Positions 17,947 to 25,406 of a DNA stretch of 64,000 nucleotides are shown one piece after another. The stretch spans positions 2,677,001 to 2,741,000 of the forward strand of contig NZ_CP115543.1 of assembly GCF_031834615.1 (NCBI RefSeq). Direction: 5' to 3'. Below the pieces are notes generated by a model. The model made no database searches. It was not told the origin of the DNA and saw nothing but the letters and a program-made list of their open reading frames with translations. Numbering within the stretch: position 1 is the stretch's first letter; each line of letters begins with the position of its first letter. The translations under genes and the position numbers were made by a program. Origin of the DNA: Stenotrophomonas aracearum. GTDB taxonomy: Bacteria > Pseudomonadota > Gammaproteobacteria > Xanthomonadales > Xanthomonadaceae.

Positions 17947-18792
17947 ATGCGCCTCCTCCCCACGGTTGTCGCAGGACACTGGCACGGCTGGCTCCTGCTC
18001 CTGATGTTGACCACCCCCATCCTGTCGGCCGATGCCCGCCAGGGCGAGCCTGCGCCGCGCCTGCTGAAGATCGCCACGCTGGAGCTGCCGGTGGGCGACG
18101 ACAGCGAGTGGGAACAGCGCCGCGACCAGCTGCTGCAGGTGCTGGAGGGGCTGCAGCCGGACGTGATCGCGGTGCAGCGGGTGCAGCAGTCGCAGGGCCG
18201 CAACCCGGCCTGCTGGCTGGCGACCCGGCTGCGCTACAGCTGCGACTTCGTCACCGCCGACCCGCCCAGCCAGCGCCTGCGCCATGGCAGTGCCATGCTC
18301 AGCCGGCTGCCGGTGTCCGAGGACGGGGTGACCCTGCTGCATCCGCCGGGCCAGTTCAGCACCGCCGGCATGCTGCGGGTGAAGCTGCAGGAAGCGCTGG
18401 TCAACATCTATGTGGCGCGGCTGCGTCCGGACCCGGACGAGCCGACGGTGCGCCAGCACCAGACCAGCGACCTGATGACCTGGATCGGGGCCACGTCCGA
18501 TGGGTTGCCGTCGCTGATCGCAGGCGACTTCTCCGCCGACACCGAAGAGCTGGTCAGCAGTTCGCCGGGCTTCCAGCCAGCGCGCAAGAATCCCGGGGAG
18601 CGGGTCGACCCGCCCTCGCTGGTCGGCGTGGCCGGCGGGCATGGCCTGGATGTGTTGTTCCAGGTATCCCATTTCGCCAGCCAGGGCCTGCAGCCGGTGA
18701 AGCTGCCCGCGCCGGAGGGGTCCGAAGGCGGCGGGGTTCGACTGGGGATCATCGCCACGCTGCGATTGCAGGACCAAGCAGCTACAAGGTAG
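17947..18792 (+). CDS. Degenerate endonuclease/exonuclease/phosphatase-fold protein, exported
   Basis: This 281-residue exported protein has a hydrophobic segment at residues 14-30. It is clearly a paralogue of the EEP enzyme at 31770-32612: the frame RRxQxLxxLExLQPDxIAxQ and the IAGDF block align. The catalytic positions have changed. The metal-binding Glu (QEV) is Arg78 (QRV), the ATHL histidine is lost (YVARL), GDFN reads GDFS, and the terminal SRIDHIF reads HGLDVLF. I infer a non-catalytic or altered function. The ATG at 17947 has no clear ribosome site; an in-frame start at 17899 is possible. Confidence 0.72.
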   Translation: MRLLPTVVAGHWHGWLLLLMLTTPILSADARQGEPAPRLLKIATLELPVGDDSEWEQRRDQLLQVLEGLQPDVIAVQRVQQSQGRNPACWLATRLRYSCDFVTADPPSQRLRHGSAMLSRLPVSEDGVTLLHPPGQFSTAGMLRVKLQEALVNIYVARLRPDPDEPTVRQHQTSDLMTWIGATSDGLPSLIAGDFSADTEELVSSSPGFQPARKNPGERVDPPSLVGVAGGHGLDVLFQVSHFASQGLQPVKLPAPEGSEGGGVRLGIIATLRLQDQAATR

Positions 18793-18859
18793 TGCCGGCC
18801 GCTCGCCGGCTCCAGGCTGTGCCTGGTATTGCGAGGAGCCGGCCAGCGGCCGGCACTAC
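18789..18859. repeat. SMAG/REP dimer
   Basis: A GTAG...CTAC palindromic pair with GCCGGCC cores overlaps the last bases of the EEP-like gene. It is related to the copies at 6597 and 7216. Confidence 0.87.
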
Positions 18860-18888
18860 GGTCTGCGACAATGCCAACAGCCCGCATA

Positions 18889-18917
18889 TGAAAACGCCGG
18901 GCTTGGGGCCCGGCGTT
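18889..18917 (-). terminator. Rho-independent terminator of sodA
   Basis: A 10 bp stem (18893-18902 with 18908-18917) has a 5-base loop. On the minus strand it is followed by TTTTC. It lies just after the sodA stop. Confidence 0.8.
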
Positions 18918-18923
18918 CTTTGA

Positions 18924-19535
18924 TCAGGCGATCGCTTCCTGGTAACGACGCTCGACTTCGTTCCAGTCGATGACGTTGAAGAACGCGCCGATGTATTCCG
19001 GGCGACGGTTCTGGTACTTCAGGTAGTACGCGTGTTCCCACACGTCCAGGCCCAGGATGGGGGTGTTGCCTTCCATCAGCGGGCTGTCCTGGTTGCCGGT
19101 GCTCTCAACCACGACCTTCTTGTCCGGGGTGACGCTCAGCCAGGCCCAGCCGCTGCCGAAACGGGTCAGCGCAGCCTTGGTGAAGGCTTCCTTGAACTTC
19201 TCGAAACCGCCCAGGTCCGCGTCGATCGCCTTGGCGACGTCGCCCTTCGGGTTGCCACCGGCGTTGGGCGCCATCACGGTCCAGAACAGGCTGTGGTTGG
19301 CGTGGCCGCCACCGTTGTTGCGCACCGGGCCCTGCAGGTTTTCCGGCAGCGACTTCAGCTTCTTGACCAGCTCTTCCACCGGCAGGTCGGCGTATTCGGT
19401 GCCTTCCAGTGCCGCATTGACGTTGTTGATGTAGGTCTGGTGATGCTTGGTGTGATGGATTTCCATCGTGGCCGCATCGATGTGCGGCTCAAGCGCGTCG
19501 TAGGCGTAGGACAGCTTGGGGAGGGTGTAGGCCAT
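18924..19535 (-). CDS. sodA: Superoxide dismutase, manganese type
   Basis: This 203-residue Mn/Fe superoxide dismutase converts superoxide to peroxide and oxygen. Metal ligands lie in the N-terminal HHTKHHQTY helix, in [11 protein letters not shown], and in [18 protein letters not shown]. The glycine-rich segment before the second ligand and the Gln in [10 protein letters not shown] favour manganese over iron. The ATG at 19535 follows accaggag; the longer ORF start at 19556 has none. The protein lacks a signal peptide, so it is cytoplasmic. A terminator follows at 18889-18917. Confidence 0.94.
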   Translation of the reverse strand: MAYTLPKLSYAYDALEPHIDAATMEIHHTKHHQTYINNVNAALEGTEYADLPVEELVKKLKSLPENLQGPVRNNGGGHANHSLFWTVMAPNAGGNPKGDVAKAIDADLGGFEKFKEAFTKAALTRFGSGWAWLSVTPDKKVVVESTGNQDSPLMEGNTPILGLDVWEHAYYLKYQNRRPEYIGAFFNVIDWNEVERRYQEAIA

Positions 19536-19666
19536 GTGGTTCTCCTGGTAGCTCACTCGCCCGGCGAAGACCGGGCGTTGCGAAGTCGATGATGGGGATG
19601 GATGTGAAGGTTACCAACCCCCCATGTAAGGGAATGTGCATCGCACCAGGAAATCAACGGGCTGCG

Positions 19667-19693
19667 GTAGTGCCAGGCCCTGCCTGGCAGTAG
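19667..19693. repeat. GTAG-type REP monomer
   Basis: The palindrome GTAGTGCCAGG-ccc-TGCCTGGCAGTAG lies ten bases before the start of the RNase gene. Its position in the leader means it could also form an mRNA hairpin near the ribosome site. Confidence 0.75.
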
Positions 19694-19702
19694 AGTACCC
19701 CC

Positions 19703-20182
19703 ATGCGCAAACCCCTACTCCTCCTGCTCGCCATCCTCCTGCTGGTCGGCGGCCTGGTCGGCATCAAACAGCTGCAGCGCGCGCCTGCGCCGCAGTTCGC
19801 CCCTTCGCTCACCCAACCCGACACCGGCACGGCACCCCCCGCCAGCGCCCCGGCCAACCCCGGTGCCACGGCGCAACGTTCCGCCGATGCCCTGCCCGCC
19901 TTCCTGCCACCGGAGGCGCGCCAGACCCTCGTGCTCATCCAGCGCGGCGGGCCGTATCCGCACCGCCAGGACGGCAGTGTTTTCAGCAACCGCGAACAGC
20001 GCCTGCCCGACCGGCCGCGCGGTTACTACCGCGAGTACACCGTGGACACGCCGGGCGCCGGCAACCGTGGCGCACGCCGTATCGTGACCGGCGGCACCCC
20101 GCCGACCGGTTGGTTCTACACCGACGACCATTACGAGACCTTCCGCAGTTTCGAGGTCCCACCTGCCGGGAGCTGGCAATGA
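19703..20182 (+). CDS. Secreted guanyl-specific ribonuclease (barnase / RNase N1-T1 fold)
   Basis: This 159-residue protein has an N-terminal hydrophobic segment (residues 4-20) that serves as signal peptide or anchor, a Pro/Ala/Thr linker to about 65, and a C-terminal microbial RNase domain. The expected catalytic residues are visible as Glu111 (YREYT), Arg125/126 (GARRIV) and His143 (TDDHYETF). It should cut RNA 3' of G outside the cytoplasm. The next gene overlaps by ATGA and encodes a barstar-like inhibitor that protects against premature folding inside the cell. A REP element sits in its leader. Confidence 0.86.
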   Translation: MRKPLLLLLAILLLVGGLVGIKQLQRAPAPQFAPSLTQPDTGTAPPASAPANPGATAQRSADALPAFLPPEARQTLVLIQRGGPYPHRQDGSVFSNREQRLPDRPRGYYREYTVDTPGAGNRGARRIVTGGTPPTGWFYTDDHYETFRSFEVPPAGSWQ

Positions 20183-20595
20183 ATCACGATGCATTCGAAC
20201 TGGGCCTGGACGACATCAACAATGCCGGCGTGTACGCGATCGGCAACGATGACATCGGGCCGTTGTCCGCGGCAATGCGCGATGCGGGGCTGCGCGTGGC
20301 CACCATCGACCTGGCCGGCTGCCACGACAAGCGCACGCTGCTGACGCGCATGGCGACGCAGCTGGATTTCCCCAGGACTTTTGGCGGAAATTGGGATGCG
20401 CTGCTCGACTGTCTTCGCGACCTGTCGTGGCTGAAGGCGAATGGCTATGCGCTGTTTTTCAGCGATGCCGATGGCCTGCGGGGCGATGCGGAGAAGGATT
20501 TCGATACGTTGCTGGACGTGCTGGATGAAGCCTGCCAGGCGTGGGCCGAACAGAACGTGCCGTTCTGGGCGTTCCTGGCGGTGACCGAGGCGTAG
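20179..20595 (+). CDS. Barstar family ribonuclease inhibitor
   Basis: This 138-residue protein has a barstar core in residues 39-125. The RNase-binding helix reads FPRTFGGNWDALLDCLRDL. Asp73 and Asp77 correspond to barstar Asp35 and Asp39, which contact the barnase active site, while barstar Trp38 is replaced by Leu. There is an N-terminal extension of about 35 residues and no signal peptide, so it is cytoplasmic. The start codon overlaps the RNase stop (ATGA), which indicates translational coupling. Its stop codon TAG is part of the GTAG that opens a REP dimer. Confidence 0.88.
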   Translation: MNHDAFELGLDDINNAGVYAIGNDDIGPLSAAMRDAGLRVATIDLAGCHDKRTLLTRMATQLDFPRTFGGNWDALLDCLRDLSWLKANGYALFFSDADGLRGDAEKDFDTLLDVLDEACQAWAEQNVPFWAFLAVTEA

Positions 20596-20674
20596 AGACA
20601 CGCCATGCGTGTCCTCGCGGTGCCGGACCGCGCGCGATGACGCAACCCGTGGGACACGCATGGCGTGTCGCTAC
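20592..20674. repeat. SMAG/REP dimer, GACACGC type
   Basis: The facing monomers GTAGAGACACGCC...GTGTCC and GGGACACGC...GTGTCGCTAC are separated by about 30 bases. The first base quartet supplies the barstar stop codon. Related pieces are at 1-17 and 25182-25204. Confidence 0.8.
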
Positions 20675-20685
20675 GCGGGTCGCCA

Positions 20686-22467
20686 TTACCGGGAGCCGTT
20701 GTCTTCCTGTAGTTCCTTCTTGAACGGCACATCCGGTGGCGGCCTGGCCACCGCCGGCTGGTCCTGCATGTTCGGGTCGGTCAGGCCGCAGCCGCCGCCG
20801 AACTGCAGGATCGAAATCACGCAGGAAATCTTCGAGCTGGTGCCGGGAATCGGAATCTCCACGGCCTTGATGCCCTTGCGCACCCATTCGGCCAGCAGCG
20901 ATTCGTTCGGTGCCCAGTATTTGTCGAACGAGGTGGGCGTGTAGTCGTATGGCGGGCGCTTGAGCCAAGTGCCGGACTGCGCGATGCGCTCCTTGCTCCA
21001 GCCGTCGTTCTCGCCGCCGGGGGCGCCGCGCTCACTGTCGCCACTGCCGTCCTGGCCGGGCACGCGCACGCTGCCGTCGGCATTGAACAATCCATCGCCG
21101 GTGCGGCCGGCGCCCTGGTTCGCCTGGGCACCGCTGCGCTCGCCGTCGCGGTTGCGGTTGGCCGCGCCCCAGTCGTCGCCCTTGGCCGGGGTGGACCAGT
21201 CACCGGGATTCGGCGCCGGGCGCGCGGCCGGTGCCGGCGAGGTCGAGGGCGTGGACGCCGTGCTGCGACTCGGCGCGGCCTGGCGGGCCGGGTTCGGGCT
21301 GGTGCTCGGCGTGGCCGAGGGCGTGCTCGCCGTTGCGCTTGGCGTGGCAGGCGCCGGACGCGGCGCGGCATTGGGCACGGTACGCTCGCGCACGCTGACC
21401 TCCAGGCTGCGCCCGGGCACGGTGATCTCACGCTGCGGCACTGGCGCTACGGTGACCGACACGGAGGGCGCCGGTGCAATTTCCCGCTCGCGCACCTGCA
21501 GGTCGCGTTGCGGCACCCGGATCTCCACCTGCGGCCCGGCGGTGGGCACCGGCGGGGTGGGCGCGGTGACGGTGGTGACTTCGCGCTCGCGCACGGCCAG
21601 CTCGGGGGTGCGCAGCTGCGGTTCAACCGGACGCAGCGTCGGGGTGACCGGGGTCGGGGTCGGCGCCTGGACCACTTCGACAGTGCGCTCGCGCACCTGC
21701 ACCTCGGGGGCCTCGCGCGGAATCACGCGGACTTCGGTACGCGGCACGCTGGTCGGCGGCACCACGAAATCGGTGGTGGCCTCGGCCACGTCGGTGGCCT
21801 GGACCGGTTGTTCGACCGGCGTGGGCGCGGGAGTCGGCGGGGCCGGTTCTGCGGTCGCGGTGGGCTGCGGAGGCGGCGGCGTGGGTTCGGCGTCGCTGGT
21901 GGACGGGGGTGTGGGCGGCTGTGGGGCGGTGGCCGCTGGCGTGCGGGCGGACGCGCGCGAACGTGCCTGCGCGGCGGCGGCGGCGGCTGCAGCACTGCTG
22001 GCCTCGGCGGGATCGCCGCCGCCGCTGTCCTGCGGGGTGCCGCTGCCGAGGAACTCGACCTGGATGCGGCCGCCATCGCCGCCCTGCTCCGGCGTTACCG
22101 GCGGGCGGATCAGCGCGACCCACAGCAGCAGTGCGGCGAACAGCAGGTGCAGCAGCAGGCTGACCACGCCGGAGGTCCAGCGCATCCAGCGCTGGTCGCG
22201 CGGGGCCGGGTCCCAGGTCTGCCAGAGCAGCCGGCGCATGGCCTGCACGGTACCCAGCGCCGGCAGGCGGCCGGGCGAACCGGGCAGCGGGCGCTGGATC
22301 AGTTCGGCAATGACTTCGGAGGAGCGGAACGGGCGCGGCAGCGGCGTCATCGAACGCAGCCACAGGCCCCACCCGTAAGGGAGGCCGGTGGTTTTTTCAA
22401 CGATGCGTTTTTCCGGCTGGCGAGCCAGCAGCGCGTGGAGGATCTCGTCAGCCCGGCGCAGTGTCAC
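20686..22467 (-). CDS. Proline-rich 'transmembrane repetitive' protein with TonB-like layout
   Basis: This is a 593-residue protein with a cytoplasmic N terminus (about 1-97), one membrane helix (VVSLLLHLLFAALLLWVAL, about 101-119) and a very long periplasmic Pro/Ala/Thr region (about 150-420). That region holds at least four spaced copies of a segment centred on VRERxV (for example VQVRERTVEVVQ and LAVREREVTTV). The C-terminal portion (about 490-593) contains cysteines (KISCVISILQFGGGCGL) and may be a globular end. The layout recalls TonB/TolA, but I see no TonB C-terminal motif. The gene starts (GTG) 9 bases after nfuA on the same strand. Confidence 0.75.
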   Translation of the reverse strand: MTLRRADEILHALLARQPEKRIVEKTTGLPYGWGLWLRSMTPLPRPFRSSEVIAELIQRPLPGSPGRLPALGTVQAMRRLLWQTWDPAPRDQRWMRWTSGVVSLLLHLLFAALLLWVALIRPPVTPEQGGDGGRIQVEFLGSGTPQDSGGGDPAEASSAAAAAAAAQARSRASARTPAATAPQPPTPPSTSDAEPTPPPPQPTATAEPAPPTPAPTPVEQPVQATDVAEATTDFVVPPTSVPRTEVRVIPREAPEVQVRERTVEVVQAPTPTPVTPTLRPVEPQLRTPELAVREREVTTVTAPTPPVPTAGPQVEIRVPQRDLQVREREIAPAPSVSVTVAPVPQREITVPGRSLEVSVRERTVPNAAPRPAPATPSATASTPSATPSTSPNPARQAAPSRSTASTPSTSPAPAARPAPNPGDWSTPAKGDDWGAANRNRDGERSGAQANQGAGRTGDGLFNADGSVRVPGQDGSGDSERGAPGGENDGWSKERIAQSGTWLKRPPYDYTPTSFDKYWAPNESLLAEWVRKGIKAVEIPIPGTSSKISCVISILQFGGGCGLTDPNMQDQPAVARPPPDVPFKKELQEDNGSR

Positions 22468-22476
22468 GCAGGACGA

Positions 22477-23076
22477 TCAGGCAGCCGTGCCGCGGGGAAT
22501 GTACGGCGCGTGCCCGCTGTCATGGTCGGTCGCGTCACGCACGGCGGTGATGCCGGGCACGCGGCCCATGAGCGTTTTTTCGATGCCCTGCTTGAGGGTG
22601 ACGTCAGCCATGCCGCAGCCCTGGCAGCCGCCGCCGAAACGCAGCAGTACCACGCCGTCGGAGGAGACTTCCTGCACGGCGACCTTGCCACCGTGCGAGG
22701 CCAGCTGCGGGTTGACTTCGTTTTCCACGACCCAGCGCACGCGCTCGACCAGCGAGGCGGACTCGGCCGGCACTTCGCCCTTGATCTTGGGCGCCTTGAT
22801 GGTGAGCTGCTGGCCGCCGGTGCCGTTGGTGACGATGTCGATGTCGGCACCGTCCATCCAGGCGACGCTGGTGGCGGCGACGTAGAGGGTGAAGCCGTCG
22901 CAGTCCACGGCCCACTCGTCGCCGAGCAGGTCGGACGGTTCGGCGAACTCCAGCCGGGCGTCGGCGCGCGGGGTACCGGCGTCGACGGCGCTGAGGCGCA
23001 CGCCCATGCCGGGCACGGCTTCGCGCTCGATGAGCTTGCGGAAATAGGTCTGGGCAGTGTCGGAGATCTGGATCAT
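22477..23076 (-). CDS. nfuA: Fe-S biogenesis protein NfuA
   Basis: This 199-residue iron-sulfur carrier delivers 4Fe-4S clusters to apo-proteins, especially under oxidative or iron stress. The N-terminal half (about 1-95) is a degenerate A-type domain without the cluster cysteines. The C-terminal Nfu domain (about 105-185) has the cluster motif [17 protein letters not shown] with Cys151 and Cys154. Layout and length match E. coli NfuA (191). It is the first gene of a likely two-gene unit with the repetitive membrane protein. Confidence 0.94.
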   Translation of the reverse strand: MIQISDTAQTYFRKLIEREAVPGMGVRLSAVDAGTPRADARLEFAEPSDLLGDEWAVDCDGFTLYVAATSVAWMDGADIDIVTNGTGGQQLTIKAPKIKGEVPAESASLVERVRWVVENEVNPQLASHGGKVAVQEVSSDGVVLLRFGGGCQGCGMADVTLKQGIEKTLMGRVPGITAVRDATDHDSGHAPYIPRGTAA

Positions 23077-23167
23077 GCGGCTATTCTAGCGGCTTACATG
23101 TTATGCGCTCATTCGGTTTATACACTGTCCGGCGCATTGTTCAGGCATACACGAGGTGGAGGATTCC

Positions 23168-23509
23168 ATGGCCGACCTGATTCCGCTGGCCCAGGCGCAC
23201 TGCGTGCCCCGCAAGGGCAGCGACCACAAGCTGGGCGAGGCCCGGGTAGCGGAGCTGCTGCCGCAGATCCCGGGCTGGGAACTGGCCGAACAGGGCCAGG
23301 CGCTGACCCGGACGTTCCGCTTCAAGGACTACTACCGGACCATGGCGTTCGTGAACGCCCTGGCCTTCATCGCCCATGCGGAGGACCACCACCCGGACCT
23401 GGGGGTGCATTACGACCGGGCGGTGGTGCGCTTTTCGACCCACGACGTGGGTGGGCTGAGCGAGAACGACTTCATCTGTGCAGCCAAGGCTTCGGGCCTG
23501 ACGGAGTGA
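23168..23509 (+). CDS. phhB: Pterin-4a-carbinolamine dehydratase
   Basis: This 113-residue enzyme dehydrates 4a-hydroxytetrahydrobiopterin, regenerating the cofactor of phenylalanine hydroxylase. The active-site block [18 protein letters not shown] and the following [14 protein letters not shown] are the family signatures. The ATG at 23168 has GGAGG six bases upstream and is preferred over 23156. No phhA is in the window. The next gene starts 5 bases after its stop. Confidence 0.92.
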   Translation: MADLIPLAQAHCVPRKGSDHKLGEARVAELLPQIPGWELAEQGQALTRTFRFKDYYRTMAFVNALAFIAHAEDHHPDLGVHYDRAVVRFSTHDVGGLSENDFICAAKASGLTE

Positions 23510-23514
23510 GTGAT

Positions 23515-23940
23515 ATGACGATGCGTATCGGAATGCGCGCCGGACTTGCGGGCGCGGTGTTGGTGGGACTGGTTGCCTGTGGCGGGCCGTCGACGCCGGC
23601 CACGCCGGTGGCGCCGCCGACCGAGGTGGCGGCGGTGAAGACGCCGCCGCCGGTGTACCCGATCGAGCTGGCCTGCCAGTCGGTGGGCGGTACGACGACG
23701 CTCAAGGTAGTGGTCGGCACCGACGGCAAGCCGGGGCAGATGCAGGTGGTGGCGGGCAGCGGCAACGCGCAGCTGGACGAGCAGGCACGGAAGGCGGTGG
23801 AAGGCTGGCAGTTCAAGGCGGCCACGCGCGCGGGCCAGGCGGTGCCGACGACGATCCAGGTGCCGGTAAGCTTCAACCCGCCGCAGCCGAAGCCGGACGA
23901 GTGCTTCGCGGTGGAAGAACGACTGCGTCGCGGCGGCTGA
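23515..23940 (+). CDS. Lipoprotein with TonB C-terminal-like domain
   Basis: This is a 141-residue lipoprotein with signal peptide and lipobox LVGLVAC and a Pro/Thr/Ala linker. The TonB-C-like domain (about 45-128) has the features TPPPVYPIELACQSVGG, VVVGTDGKPG and LDEQARKAVEGWQFKAAT, which match the energy-transducer TonB C-terminal fold. Being lipid-anchored rather than spanning the inner membrane, it cannot transduce energy like TonB itself, so its role is open. It begins 5 bases after phhB and probably shares its transcript. Confidence 0.78.
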   Translation: MTMRIGMRAGLAGAVLVGLVACGGPSTPATPVAPPTEVAAVKTPPPVYPIELACQSVGGTTTLKVVVGTDGKPGQMQVVAGSGNAQLDEQARKAVEGWQFKAATRAGQAVPTTIQVPVSFNPPQPKPDECFAVEERLRRGG

Positions 23941-23961
23941 TCAGGGACGGACCCGGAACGG

Positions 23962-24771
23962 ATGCTGGATATTTCTTCTGAGAACGTATGGGTCGCGCTG
24001 CTGGTGACCCTGGCTGCGGGGCTGGCGACCGGCCTGGGCAGTCTGATGGTGTTGTTCTCGCGCCGCCCGAACCCGCGCCTGCTGGCGTTCGGGCTGGCGT
24101 TTGCGGGCGGTGCGATGGTGTTCGTGTCGCTGACCGAGATCCTGACCAAGGCGATCGATTCGTTCACGCTGGCCTACGATGCGCGGATCGGGTACGCGTA
24201 TGCGACCGGTGCGTTCCTGTGCGGGGTGGTGTTGATCGTGCTGATCGACCATCTGATCCCGAACCCGCACGAGAGCCTGGACAAGCAGGACCCGATGTTC
24301 CGGGAGAACAACAAGGCGTACATCAAGCGGGTGGGCCTGCTGACGGCGGTGGCGATCACGGCGCACAACTTCCCGGAGGGGCTGGCGACGTTCTTTGCGA
24401 CGCTGGAAAGTCCGTCGGTGGGGATGCCGCTGGCGTTCGCGATTGCGATCCACAACATTCCGGAGGGCATCGCGATTGCGGTGCCGGTGTATTTCGCTAC
24501 GCAGAACAAGTTCTATGCGTTCGGGGCGAGCCTTTTGTCGGGGCTGGCGGAGCCTATCGGGGCGGCCATAGGGTACGTGCTGCTGTCAGGGGTCTTGAAT
24601 CACGCCACCTTCGGCTGGGTGTTCGGGCTGATTTCCGGGGTGATGGTGTTCCTGGCACTGGACGAGCTGCTGCCGGCGGCCAAGCGGTACGCGAAGGGCC
24701 ACGAGACCGTGTATGGCCTGGTGGCGGGCATGGCGAGCCTGGCGATCAGCCTGGTGTTGTTCAAGTGGTGA
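23962..24771 (+). CDS. zupT: ZIP family zinc transporter
   Basis: This 269-residue inner-membrane protein has about eight helices. It is a ZupT-type divalent-metal importer (zinc, with possible iron, manganese or cobalt). The metal-site motifs HNFPEG (helix 4) and HNIPEG (helix 5) are intact, and a charged loop (NPHESLDKQDPMFRENNK) lies between helices 3 and 4. It begins 21 bases after the TonB-like lipoprotein gene and is the last gene of that plus-strand cluster. No Zur-like operator was recognised upstream. Confidence 0.9.
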   Translation: MLDISSENVWVALLVTLAAGLATGLGSLMVLFSRRPNPRLLAFGLAFAGGAMVFVSLTEILTKAIDSFTLAYDARIGYAYATGAFLCGVVLIVLIDHLIPNPHESLDKQDPMFRENNKAYIKRVGLLTAVAITAHNFPEGLATFFATLESPSVGMPLAFAIAIHNIPEGIAIAVPVYFATQNKFYAFGASLLSGLAEPIGAAIGYVLLSGVLNHATFGWVFGLISGVMVFLALDELLPAAKRYAKGHETVYGLVAGMASLAISLVLFKW

Positions 24772-24799
24772 TGCGCTGTTCGTCGGTGTTCGCCGGCAT

Positions 24800-24881
24800 C
24801 CGGTAGAGCCGGGCCCTGCCCGGCTGCTGTTGGTGTCAGGCCGGTAGAGCCGGGCCCTGCCCGGCTGCTGTTGGATTCAGG
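24800..24881. repeat. Two 41 bp tandem units containing a GTAG palindrome
   Basis: Units 24800-24840 and 24841-24881 differ at only two positions. Each has GTAGAGCCGGGC-cct-GCCCGGCT. A related palindrome is embedded in scpB at 47263. Confidence 0.85.
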
Positions 24882-24921
24882 CGAACAGCCGTGGAGTGCG
24901 CGGGTCCCCTGGCTTGGGCCG

Positions 24922-25015
24922 CCCGGTGCCGGTTTGCGGGGTCGCCGTAAACCCATCCATGGGGGCTACGCGGACGCCATCCATGGCGCCGAGTCCCCCG
25001 CAAACCGACACCGGG
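24922..25015. repeat. Large interrupted palindrome with 20 bp arms
   Basis: Arms 24922-24941 and 24996-25015 are complementary at 19 of 20 positions (cccggtg-c/t-cggtttgcgggg). The 54-base interior contains two further CATCCATGG small palindromes, so the whole can fold as a branched cruciform. Confidence 0.75.
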
Positions 25016-25181
25016 CGACCCTTCGACAGTTGGCCGGTGGCCACGGGAAACGCGGGTGTCGGTCGTTGGCCGACCCTGCGATCCCGATCATTTCCATGCG
25101 TTACCGGGCGCGGATGATTTCACGGCGGTCGTTTGGGAAGCGACCCTACCAAAGCAGGCCAGCGCACGGTCTCGAACCCGC

Positions 25182-25204
25182 GTAGAGACACGCCACGCGT
25201 GTCC
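25182..25204. repeat. GTAG-type REP monomer, GACACGC type
   Basis: GTAGAGACACGCCACGCGTGTCC is a single copy related to the first monomer of the dimer at 20592. Confidence 0.65.
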
Positions 25205-25235
25205 GCTCTTGAAGTCGCCGTAGAGCTGTCTGGAG

Positions 25236-25262
25236 AAAAGCCCCCTTCTTGTTGAAGGGGGC
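25236..25262 (-). terminator. Rho-independent terminator of rluC
   Basis: A perfect 9 bp stem (25240-25248 with 25254-25262) with a TTGTT/AACAA loop is followed on the minus strand by CTTTTC. It lies about 145 bases beyond the rluC stop, leaving a structured 3' untranslated region. Confidence 0.78.
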
Positions 25263-25292
25263 GCGCCGAAGGCGCGGGGTTAAGGTGGAATG

Positions 25293-25329
25293 CCCGGATA
25301 ACGCGGGCCGAAGGCCCGTCTTATCCCGG
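25293..25329. other. Two-tier GC-rich hairpin in the rluC 3' region
   Basis: The outer stem cccggataa/ttatcccgg (25293-25301 with 25321-25329) encloses an inner stem cgggcc/ggcccg (25304-25309 with 25313-25318) and a GAA loop. No T-run follows, so it is more likely an RNA-stability or repeat element than a terminator. Confidence 0.55.
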
Positions 25330-25406
25330 AGCGGGGCTGCCCGGCGACCGCCCCTGCACGTACAAATTGAGGCGCTGCTTTGGGCGACCAAACGACTCCC
25401 GCCCAG

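Larger units (their letters stand above)
24772..25406. other. Repeat-rich 635 bp intergenic block, no gene seen
   Basis: Between zupT and rluC (convergent) the sequence holds, in order, two 41 bp tandem units, a large interrupted palindrome, a GTAG REP monomer, a minus-strand terminator and a two-tier hairpin. Short open frames cross it in several phases, but none has a ribosome site or recognisable product. Confidence 0.7.

Noticed and set aside
24800..24881. CRISPR-like repeats
   Set aside because: There are only two directly abutting units with no spacers between them; they are REP-type palindromes.
24871..25391. Short open frames in the zupT-rluC gap
   Set aside because: They run through palindromes in all phases, lack ribosome sites and show no protein-like pattern.
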